A stretch of DNA of 64,000 nucleotides from assembly GCA_934045905.1 (NCBI GenBank), contig OW203768.1, positions 19,296,770 through 19,360,769 on the forward strand. The letters are read 5' to 3'. This document shows, in pieces, positions 55,206 to 64,000 of this stretch. The DNA is from Leuctra nigra. Taxonomy: Eukaryota > Arthropoda > Insecta > Plecoptera > Leuctridae. The notes under the pieces were generated by a model. That model was given only the letters and a program-made list of their open reading frames with translations, made no database searches and was not told the origin of the DNA. The position numbers and the translations under genes were made by a program. Position 1 is the stretch's first letter, and each line of letters opens with the position of its first letter.

Positions 55206-57015
55206 TTTTCTTTGGCAAAACACTAAAGATCATTGATCGTTTCCCCACTTATTATTTTACTAATTAACTACTAGAAAAATTAAAAAAATATTTCAGACAT
55301 GGGGGGGGGGGGGTCTACGAAAATAGTACTGCCTATGGCCTACGAAGCCAACCCCCTCGATTTTACCAAGAGAGTAGGTATAAATATCGACAAAAACTTT
55401 CTCCACTTCCTTGTCCACATTCTGATGATTGCTCTGATTCGAAAGTTTCTACAACAATGTCCCGACAAATTGTCCCCGTTTCATTGCAACCCTACCTGCT
55501 ATATATCAATCCGGAGTCGAACCAAGACCCTCTCGCCGAGGCTCGAACCAATGACCCGACCATCATCGATGACTTACGACTCTTTCGGAAACTAAGTTAT
55601 TATTCGATCGGAAACTGAATGACTCGTTCCGACTCGCAGGTCATTTAGTTTTTCATCTGTTTGCTATTTCGACTCGATTAACTGCCGACAGATGGCATGG
55701 CGAGGTCCATTACTCCAAGTGTGGAGGGCATTCTGGGTAGAACTAATCGCGCGTTTAAAGCTCACTTTCAGAGAAATATACGCGAGTCTTGACTGGAAAA
55801 CGTGGGGTATCTTTCTATTGGATGTCAAAGTGTACAAAGATATTATTTATTATTTTATTGAGAGCGTGGATTCTTGAAATTGGTTTTGTCTGACATTCTC
55901 AAACATTTGGTACCTGTGGCGAAACTTGGGTCTTCTTGCAAACTAAAAGTAATATGCCTAAAAGACATTTTAAGGTTTTCGTAAGTGATTATGATCACTG
56001 ACTTGAGCCTTAGGACAATCCATAAAGGTGCCTTAATTGTAAGAAACTAAATGGAAATCTTGAAGTTGAAAGGAAATGTATTTTCAATTTATTGGTACAT
56101 ATCTGCATCTCAGAGGTAGAAGAGCGGAAGTCCATTTCAATGATTCTTGAAGGGAGCTCAAAAAACAATAATTCTGCCTTTATCCGTTGATACATTTTGT
56201 AATGGAGCAAAGTCTTTGTGTACTAAGAGAATACTTAAATTGTATTTGTTTATATCAGTCAAATGGCAATTGATAGAAAAAACGTTTGAAGCAATCGAGA
56301 AAGTTAGCTTTCGCCCTTTTAGCTCTGAGATACAGATATTGATGAAAAGGCACATTTTCATTGGATTTTCTAGTTCAACACTTGACTTTGAACATTATTG
56401 GGAGGAAAAACTAATAATTGAAGAAAGATTGTTCTGCTGATATTTGCACATTTCTGATGAGGTAACTAACTATTCGGTTACATTACAGTTCTCCAAATTG
56501 TACTGATGAACTTTTTTAAATTTTATTTTTTTTAAAATACACAAAAAGGGTTCAGAAAATTATACCTTTTAAAAAATGTTCCGCCTCACATGTCTATATA
56601 CAAGTCCAATCTTGCCGTGGTCGCACTATAGCTCCAGCGCGTGTGGCTCCCTCATCTGTTGACGGCAGCGGTGGGAACCCCGGCAGATGGCGGTGGGAAA
56701 ACAAGGTGGAAGGGGGCGGTGGAATGGCGACCAAGATTTAATAAAACACAAACCAACAAAACAACTCCGCCGTGCGTCTTGCTCCGGATTAGAAAACTCC
56801 TTCCTTCGTTTCAGATCTTTGTTCTCTCGGCCGGAGATAATCTCGACAGTTTCTTGCGAGGAAGCTGTTCACTGCACTCGAATACGTACAACAAACTTGC
56901 TTGCAGTATAAGTGGTGAATACTTTTGCAAGTCTTATCCTCTTCTGCCGACGATTTTTATAGAACGTTTTGAAACTATGCTCGGATTGTAAAGCTTTGAG
57001 GAGAACAATGGAATA
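55206..57015. other. Spacer with mixed composition
   Basis: A G tract lies at about 55301-55312. GAGTCGAACCAAGACCCTCT and GAGGCTCGAACCAATGACCC at 55514-55560 look like two minus-strand B-box relics. 56600-56900 is GC-rich. Frames of 97-116 codons (55299, 56147, 56641) have no recognisable domains. Confidence 0.4.
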
Positions 57016-57130
57016 CTTTTTAATGGGTTTAGCGGCGTTTTGTAAGAATGATTATGGAGAGGAATGAATGAGATGTGAATGGACGGGGAGGAGGAAGGTG
57101 AGAAGGAGGCGGTCGTGGTCCGTTAGTTGA
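57016..57130 (-). mobile_element. SINE 3' fragment
   Basis: It begins with TAATGGGTTTAGCGGCG at the left edge, as at 47804, and continues with AAGGAGGCGGTCGTGGTCC, the complement of the shared SINE body. The head is absent. Confidence 0.65.
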
Positions 57131-58741
57131 AACATATAGAGAGCAAGGACCCGCCAAGATCCAGGAAGGGCGGGGGGAGGGGGGGGGGGGGGGAGAATGT
57201 GAAAAATATGTTTCAAAATATGTAATTTTTGTTTCAATTTTAGTTTCAGCACACTGTAATCATTATCAGTTCAGTCTCAATACAACATTGGAAATAGAAA
57301 GCGAATAAAATTAGAAACTTACTTCAATCTTGCTCCCCATTGGCCTGATTTTCGCAAGGTTATGTGTGTCTTTCTTGTCAAATCCAAAAGCAATTTTTGA
57401 TAGAAAATGTGCAGAACTCTATTGTGCAGAACAACACACATTTTCATGATTCTGTCACATTTTCACTAAAAGAACACAAGATTGTGATAAACCATAAACA
57501 ATAATACAATAAAACAAAAGACGTGTTTGGGTTATGAAAATGTATTTCCATTTTTATGACTTTTTAGTTAATAAAAACACGTCTTTTAGAGAAATTTCGG
57601 GTGAAATGTCACTGGAAACACTTACGACAGTACTGCTTTTGTTTACATCGGCCATCTTGGACATCGGCCTGGTGGATGGCAGTCAACTGAACATTCAGTC
57701 AACGACCGTCATGTAGGAGGCAGTGAAATCGGAACGCCGCGCTACAATGTGTGGATGAGACGCTCGTCATACCCGCGGACACCCGCGCGATGTTGTCTTA
57801 TGGAGAATTTAGCATTGACGATCGTACATGGGAATACTACTCTTCCAGATAACATCAGACTTCGAGCGGCAATTTTGAAATTTCGAATAATATTATAAAT
57901 CCCATAAATTTAAACTAAGAAAACTCAGAGTGAACGCGTTGGAAAACGAGCACCCGACTTACAAGGATAATGATAGCCTCTCCTTACGGCTCTTTTGGCA
58001 TGGACCTCCGTTTTTGGATTGCCGTATCTGAGTGGTGCCCCCTACGGCCAAGGGCCCCTGGCATTTGCCAGCCCGCAGACACCCGAGTTACACCACTGAC
58101 ACTTAAAATATCACAAGTATAGGAAGGAACTGTTTAAATTCGAATACTCAATACCTGTATTCATCTCTACCAGAAAATAAGATTTCTGTTCAAATATATC
58201 GATAAAGAAAAAAATTTCTTCTTTTTAGCCTAAAAGATAACTTGGGGGTAACAACTCTATTTTTCTCAGAAACGAGACACGAGAATGTTAATTTTTTTAG
58301 AGATTGTGTGTGGCATATGAATATCTATAAGTACATCAAACAATGGACATCTGAGATACCGATCGATCGAGAATCGAACCCCAACCCTTGGAGAGCAAGT
58401 CCATAACTTTGCCCCTATCAGACCCAGACAAAAAATTATTTTGTTAGATTTTTGGAAAGTTTGATTTTTTTTCCCGCCAGATGATTAAGTTTTAATACTG
58501 TGACCCATCCAGCAAGATTGTGTTATAGTTCATACATCGATAATCAACAGTTGTCAGTTGAGTTGTTAGTTTTTCTTCACAGATGTCACTCGACATTGAT
58601 CAAATCTACTGCCTGTGGGCACTGGGCTGGGTCCGAAAGGGGTATTCCCTGATCCAACTGCAATTTCTTCCTCTGTTTTCATAAAGTTTCAGACTATAAA
58701 GTATTCTCAGTAGTGTAGTCATAATCTTTTTTTATATATAC
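57131..58741. other. Spacer; transposon end at 58098
   Basis: A G tract at about 57169-57193. CCCGAGTTACACCACTG ending at 58098 resembles a hAT-type right terminus. AGAATCGAACCCCAACCC at about 58370 is a minus-strand B-box-like motif. No gene was recognised. Confidence 0.4.
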
Positions 58742-59010
58742 TACCATGGGCGTCCGTAGGAATAGGATTTCTGCCAGGGGGGGGGGGGGGCAAGGCAAGG
58801 AAAACAATTTTCCTCGGAATAAGGGGGGGGGGGGGCACCCAGCCCCGCATGGCGTTTTTTGGTTTTTGGACACTGTGAAATCAATTTTGAGATGTTATGA
58901 GGCGTATTTTGTTACAAATATTTTATAATTTGACACTTTGGGGTGGTGGAGGGCATGGCACTACCTTGCCCCGCAGGGCTTTTTTTGTTTTTTTGAACTT
59001 TGAAATTAAC
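58742..59010 (+). mobile_element. CCCCGCAGGGC G-tract family, plus-strand copy
   Basis: It starts CATGGGCGTCCGTAGGAA and continues AGGATTTCTGCCAGG and a G tract. Then come two units with GCCCCGCATGGCGTTTTTT (58843) and TTGCCCCGCAGGGCTTTTTT (58964), each followed by T-rich sequence and GAACTTTGAAATTAA-type motifs. Relative of 54850-55205 and 10642-11496. Confidence 0.8.
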
Positions 59011-60488
59011 TTTTTTGAGTTTTTTGCTTACGAAATGAAACTAGACGTAAAAAACCACAAACATTTTAATTAAGTATTCCTGACATCTTCACTCTTCAGC
59101 AAAACTATTTTTTATAGGTAGTATACAGCGTATACCCGCGTATACCCTCGACCACGCCGCTGAGTATTCTGTTTCGAATGTAAAGAGCAACATCGCCTCT
59201 CCTTGCCGCAACAAGATGCGATGAATGAGCCAAGGAGTTATTACTGATGCAAGTGCAACAATCTCGTGGTGAATGAAGATGTCCACTCATCCGGCTCATC
59301 TCCTCGGCTCTTTTTGTCCGGGAGCAATGAAAGTGGTTGAAGCCGAGATAAAAACATGAACTTCAGCACCGGGTTGATGCAAAAACTGCGGACCTCCTGT
59401 TACTCCCCTCCCCCCCCCCCCCTCTTACTCCTTCACCCAAGCATTCACTTAACTTTCCTTACCACTGAGATGTCTCACTTCCGTGAACAGCTTCATGAAA
59501 CGGAATCCATTTTATACACAATATTGGCAATCAAATAATCACAGATTATAATTGAAATTCCTTATTGGACCTATGTGCAGTATACCTATTTTCTGGAATT
59601 TTAAGGGTCATTGTACAAAACTAAATATAGAATAGGATAATGAATTATGTAGTTGTAATTTCTAAAAAAATTGTTAGATATATTTTCTGATGTCTTCAGT
59701 TGAGGTGATGCTACTAAATACCAACTGCAGATTGAAAATATTTTTCCACCTGTGGACTTTATTATTTTCAAAAGTAGAATTCTAAAACGTGGCACGTGTG
59801 AATGATTCCACTTCTAACATTATTTTACCCGCCAATTTTATTTCTATACCAACTGGAAATTCATTTTGTTTTGATTTTTCAGATTTAGTTTATTAAATTT
59901 TAAAAGACATAATTTTTAACAAATTAATAACAGAACAGCTAAGTGAAAAGAACATTGTACTTCAAGAATTTCGGTTTAAACATGATTTAGGAAGGTTAAA
60001 AGTTAGGCTAAAAGCTCAAATAATAGATTCGTTTAATTCTGGCTTGATTTATCAGATGAGATCTTTGAAATTAAAAACATGAAGCGACGAAACGATGCTC
60101 GAAGACGAAGATGAATCTCTCTCCAAGGTAGTTCTACGTTATTCCAACATTCAACCCCTAAACTGTAAAATCATAAAGCTCCTCTTTGAAAAGCCCTTCT
60201 TATCCCCGACTGTCCAGCCATGTGGTTAGCACCCGACTGGTTCTTCATAAGCGTCTCGCATACAATCATTATCACTGTGCGAAATGAGCAAATCGACCAA
60301 AATCCACACCCACCTCGCCAGTAGTCTCCTCATCACGATCATCCGTTCGTCGCTTGACGATCTGCCGTCCGGGACGGAGCAGCCACGTCGATTCTTTGAC
60401 AGAGTTATGATCCGGCGGGGTTGCCATGCCAACGTGGACCCACACCTCCCCCACCACCACCGCTAGCTCGTGGGGGTCGACGTGAGGC
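59011..60488. other. Spacer leading into a GC-rich promoter patch
   Basis: 59400-59421 is a C tract. From about 60220 the composition becomes GC- and CpG-rich (GGTTGCCATGCCAACGTGG, CACCTCCCCCACCACCACCG), which fits a proximal promoter region. Frames on both strands at 60226-60466 are short and show no domain. Confidence 0.45.
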
Positions 60489-60553
60489 TATATAAGGGGG
60501 GAGCGATGAGGGGAGAGGTTCATTCTTAGGCTGATCTTCACGGGGTGTGGACC
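60489..60553 (+). promoter_or_regulatory. TATA + initiator + DPE core promoter
   Basis: TATATAAG at 60489-60496 is a canonical TATA box followed by a G run. TCATTC at 60520-60525 matches the arthropod initiator consensus TCAKTY, placing +1 at A60522, 33 bp from the first T of the TATA box. GGACC at 60549-60553 falls at +28 to +32 and matches the downstream promoter element RGWYV in all five positions. Three elements in one strand at their known spacings, within a GC-rich patch, is unlikely by chance in this AT-rich window. RNA evidence is absent. Confidence 0.72.
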
Positions 60554-60599
60554 GCGTTGCAGATAGAAAGTCGAGACTACAAATTTACGTCGATAATTC
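60522..60599 (+). other. Candidate non-coding first exon ending at a perfect 5' splice site
   Basis: Predicted from the initiator at 60522 to the donor GTAAGT (60600-60605). The 78-nt exon has no ATG, so it would be 5' UTR. GTAAGT is the metazoan consensus for the first six intron bases. Short non-coding first exons followed by long introns are common in insect genes with TATA promoters. The gene's identity cannot be told; its coding exons would lie downstream, possibly beyond 64000. Confidence 0.5.
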
Positions 60600-60605
60600 G
60601 TAAGT

Positions 60606-62628
60606 AGTTTTTCGTTAATTTAAGTAGATTTGCATGTTGAGAGTAAAGTAATCTGGATGGTTAGCTCCTGAGCGTGATGCTGTGACGAGATGAGATCTGA
60701 TGCAAGTTGCTAACAGATGCCGTCTGGAGCGAGTGAATCCATGTGGCTTGTTTTTCACACCTAACTGTGTGGCAGATGCTTTGCTCTCTGCTCGATCTTT
60801 TCACATGGTTTTACAACAATAACGCCACGCCTAAGTAAAGCTGTTGACCTGAGAGAGAATTAGTCATGATCACGGACTGGAGTTATAGATTATTGGGGTG
60901 TGCCGCGGGTTTATTGAGATCTATGGAGTTAGTTTTGTGATCTCGTACAAGATTCCGTGCATGTCTCTTTCAATCTTCTCACGAAACAACTCTTTTGATA
61001 CTAATTGATTAAACTCTATAAAGATTAATCAGCATATTTATGATCTAATAATTAACGTAAATTAATGTTTTATGTTGTTATAGTACATTGCTTTGCTGGT
61101 TTTGCGAATTCGATAAAATTAGAAAGAAGCATTTTGCTCAAGCTTCGTGTATCTGTCCTAATTTTTTTATGGATTAACAAAATTGTAGATGTGTTATATG
61201 GCAGCTCAAAGGATCTCAATGGATTGAAATTATATTGAACTTTGCATTCAAAAAGGTTCGTAAGCATTCATAGAATTCCTGATATCATTAGACTAAAAAT
61301 GAAAAAAATTGCCATCTTTTCCTTCGAGCATGTTCTTTTCTACTGTATGTACTATTTTGCAGTTGAAGTCACGTAATTTCCGTATGTTAGTTTTAACACT
61401 TATTAAGACATCATTACTTCAGTTCCTTGGAAGTTGAGTCATTTCATCCAAGGGTTTTAACATTGACAAGTCCTCTGTATTCGGATTTATGACCCAATCT
61501 CTAGACCTTGCTTTCGGCTGGCAACTCGAGTCCGCTCCGACATCGATATTCCAAACTTGTATTCCAAACCCGTTGTAGGCGAAAAAAAATGGGGGAGCAA
61601 ATCTAATTTTCATGAAATTGTTTTTGATATCTTGTTTGCTACCGCCTCCCGCATCACCATAATGTGTTTATGTCGGGTGGTGGAGTGAGGGGGGTGGGGG
61701 GCCGCTTATCGCAGCATCCCATTGGTACACCATCCTTCCTGGTGGCATCAGTCATCAGTGATTAGTTATCGATGCGATCTGACTCAATCAATCGAACTGG
61801 CGGGGTCAAGAGGTCACCGATTGTTGACGGGAGTCGATTTACAGATAGACAGAGGCTGGTGGTTTATCATCAAAGGGAATTTCTGAACATGAGGGCAAAG
61901 GTAAATTGAATTGTGTCGTATTTAGACTGGTCAAACTGTTTTGTTATTGTTTAGACGTTTAGAATTACATGTCTGCGTCATTCTCTCAGCTTGTTGAATT
62001 TAGTGTGTCATACATTTTGTCTGGAGCCTATAAGTTTGATATTTTCTACATTCCAACCCAATCCAATTGCATTATTAAAATGTATGAACTATGAAGGTTT
62101 GAATACCACTCTAAAATATAAATCTGAGAGTATAATGCAGTTTTATGTTCTGCGGTGTACATTTATGCTGGACGTTAAGTACTTATTGAATTCTCTAAGA
62201 GGCAGTTGGGCCTAACGAACTGTTAATTGTTAGTTAATTACTGCTGAAAGATCAACACGTTCACTCAACAACAATCAATCAACTGTCGAGAATGTTTTCT
62301 AATCACCGACTAATAATGCTGTGCAAACTTCGACATAATTCAACTCTGATAGGAAAGAAGAATCACTCTTGAACAATGGTTATAGGACAGAGCTTGTCAA
62401 CACTTACTTTCATTATAATAATGCATGAAGGTAATTGAATATCACTCTATAATAAAATCAACTTTAGAGTAATAAGCAGTAAAAACGGGTAATAACAATT
62501 CTGATAAATCATAGAGTATAATGTAACATAACATTTAACATAAGGGCATAACATAAATCAACGCTGATCAGGTAACATATCTTACTAATATCATTCACTC
62601 AGCACTTACATACACAAATATCTTCACA
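60606..62628. other. Presumed first-intron sequence
   Basis: AT-rich with a GC-richer G-tract patch at about 61670-61700 (GGTGGAGTGAGGGGGGTGGG). No reading frame with a recognisable domain. Confidence 0.35.
61846..61900 (+). other. Weak candidate second exon with start codon
   Basis: TTTACAG at about 61839-61845 could be an acceptor. ATG at 61889 has a favourable AAC before it, reads M-R-A-K, and the exon could end at GGCAAAG with donor GTAAAT at 61901. A very short first coding segment would fit secreted or cuticle-type genes, but this is only a pattern match and a chance arrangement is quite possible. Confidence 0.15.
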
Positions 62629-63130
62629 ATTCAGCACTAATCAATTGTCACAAATCTTATCATAGTTCAGCACAATTGTCTGGATGCAAATATCTTCTCA
62701 ATTCAGCACTAATCAAGTCAAAAATCTTATAATAATTCAACACAAATCAGGCTACAAATATCTTCACAATTCAGGCTACAAATATCGTCACAATTCAGCA
62801 CTAATCAATTGTCACAAATCTTATCATAGTTCAGCACAAATATGGATACAAATATCTTCTCAATTCAGGCTGCAAATATCTTCACAATTCAGCACTAATC
62901 GAGTCACAATTCTTATCATAGTTTAGCACAAATCTGGATAAAAATATCTTCTCATTCAGCACTAATGAAGTCAAAAATCTTATCATAATTCAGCACAAAT
63001 CAGGCTACAAATATCTTCATAATTCAGGCTACAAATATCTTCACAATTCAGCACTAATCAATTGTCACAAATCTTATCATAGTTCAGCACAAATCAGGAT
63101 ACAATCTTCTTCATTCAGCAAATATCACTA
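62629..63130. repeat. Modular AT-rich minisatellite, three module types
   Basis: Three module types alternate: a (about 36 bp, TTCAGCACTAATCAATTGTC...), b (about 34 bp, TTCAGCACAAATCAGGATAC...) and c (24 bp, TTCAGGCTACAAATATCTTC). By eye the order is a b a b c, a b c, a b a b c, a b, giving a higher-order unit of about 160 bp. The a modules occur in long (with ATTGTCAC) and short forms. Confidence 0.88.
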
Positions 63131-63955
63131 CTCAGGCCCGAAAACTTTTCAAGTTTCAAGTGATTAACATTGGTCAGGACAAATTCATAATCAAATTCAA
63201 CAAAATTATCTTTAGAGCGAAACTACTGGAAAATGTTTGTAAAAGCTGGAATGTGGCTGTTGTTTGAATGAAGTTTGCAACAAAACTACTACTTGCTCAT
63301 TCAGGCGATAATATTACAGAATTTAAATTCATTCCATTGAATAAACAGTTCAAAATTATTTTAGCGGCTCGTGCTTTGTGTTTGTTTGGCACTCAACTTT
63401 CTGCAAATACTTCGAAAATTCCAATAGGTAAGCATTTGTAAAATTCGCATTCTTGAAATTTTCAAACAAATTATATTATGATACGAAGGGATGTGCGAAG
63501 GGAAATTATATTATAACGAATCTAGATAATATTTTGTACCTACGACAATATAAATGGATCAAAAATGCCACGTCATTCTTTTCAACAATTATTCATCTGG
63601 TGTATAGTATTTGTTCTTGTCTTGGAGAAACAAATGTAAATTAACTGTTAGTCTGGGGAGCTATTTGTCAGTCTTCAAGTTTGTCCGTGATATTGGCCCT
63701 AAAAAGGGGTCGTTTGTCACGTTGTTGTGAGACAAACGACTCTTTCAGCACCAAAATCTCAGTCTACCTTGAAACGTCCACCGAAGATCCATAATAATTA
63801 TTGAAAATTCAGATGAAGTAGCCAGCTACAACGAATCATTGCGGTTTCCATTGGGTTTCCAAAGCAGGACAATTTACCTGTAATTCAGGGAATGTCAAAG
63901 ATGGATACATTCTTCTGCCTTAAGCGTGATTATCTGATAATCGTTTTGTGTCTCT
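63131..63955. other. AT-rich spacer with a small hairpin
   Basis: GTCGTTTGTC (63709-63718) and GACAAACGAC (63731-63740) form a 10-bp stem with a 12-base loop. No gene was recognised. Confidence 0.4.
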
Positions 63956-64000
63956 AAGGCCGAGTAGGACCAACTTTGGATTAGCTAACTATCGTTAGTT
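63956..64000. mobile_element. Possible MITE left end cut by the window
   Basis: TCTAAGGCCGAGTAGGACCA begins like the TAA-GGCC ends of the MITEs at 32908 and 8667 and leads into AACTTTGGATTAGC. The right end would lie beyond the window. Confidence 0.35.

Noticed and set aside
63709..63740. Small hairpin as a terminator or ncRNA
   Set aside because: The stem is only 10 bp, which is expected by chance in this length of sequence, and no supporting context was found.

Overview
This window looks like a repeat-rich, AT-rich intergenic or intronic stretch of an animal nuclear genome, most likely an arthropod and probably an insect. The reasons are long non-coding runs with no operon-like gene packing, two large satellite arrays, many foldback DNA transposons with TA/TTA/TTAA-type target duplications, tRNA-derived SINEs, a mariner transposase relic, a non-LTR reverse transcriptase fragment, and one core promoter that matches the arthropod TATA/Inr/DPE layout. 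The species cannot be named from the sequence. No intact protein-coding gene was recognised; most long open frames lie in tandem repeats or transposon arms.

Layout. 1-5426 is a 122-bp satellite that continues beyond the left edge. It ends on a half transposon (5427-5514), whose terminal target site carries a 156-bp Harbinger-like MITE. 7160-9650 is a three-layer nest: an old repeat split by a long palindromic element, itself split by a 569-bp MITE. 9953-10577 and 10642-11496 are two discrete transposons with 7-bp and 9-bp target duplications. A decayed mariner lies at 11893-12473, and a short hAT element with a perfect 8-bp duplication at 14015-14495. 15389-28600 holds a family of long-TIR elements at TTAA sites, a 664-bp palindrome, SINE copies, a 57-bp minisatellite and a segmental duplication that supplies a natural empty site for one MITE. 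30719-32027 and 40564-41865 are inverted copies of one composite element. 39001-39089 is an 89-bp miRNA-precursor-like hairpin flanked by TA. 43443-47078 is a 47-bp satellite of about 77 units. 48949-59010 carries more SINEs and MITEs and two copies of a G-tract repeat family. 62629-63130 is a modular AT-rich minisatellite.

The only good sign of a host gene is at 60489-60605. A TATA box, initiator and DPE stand at canonical spacings in a locally GC-rich patch, followed by a 78-nt non-coding exon and a perfect GTAAGT donor. If real, the rest of the window up to 64000 is mainly its first intron.

No CRISPR array, operon, rRNA gene or intact tRNA gene was seen. The observations of most interest are the promoter/first exon, the nested insertions with readable target sites, the miRNA-like hairpin and the TTAA element family.
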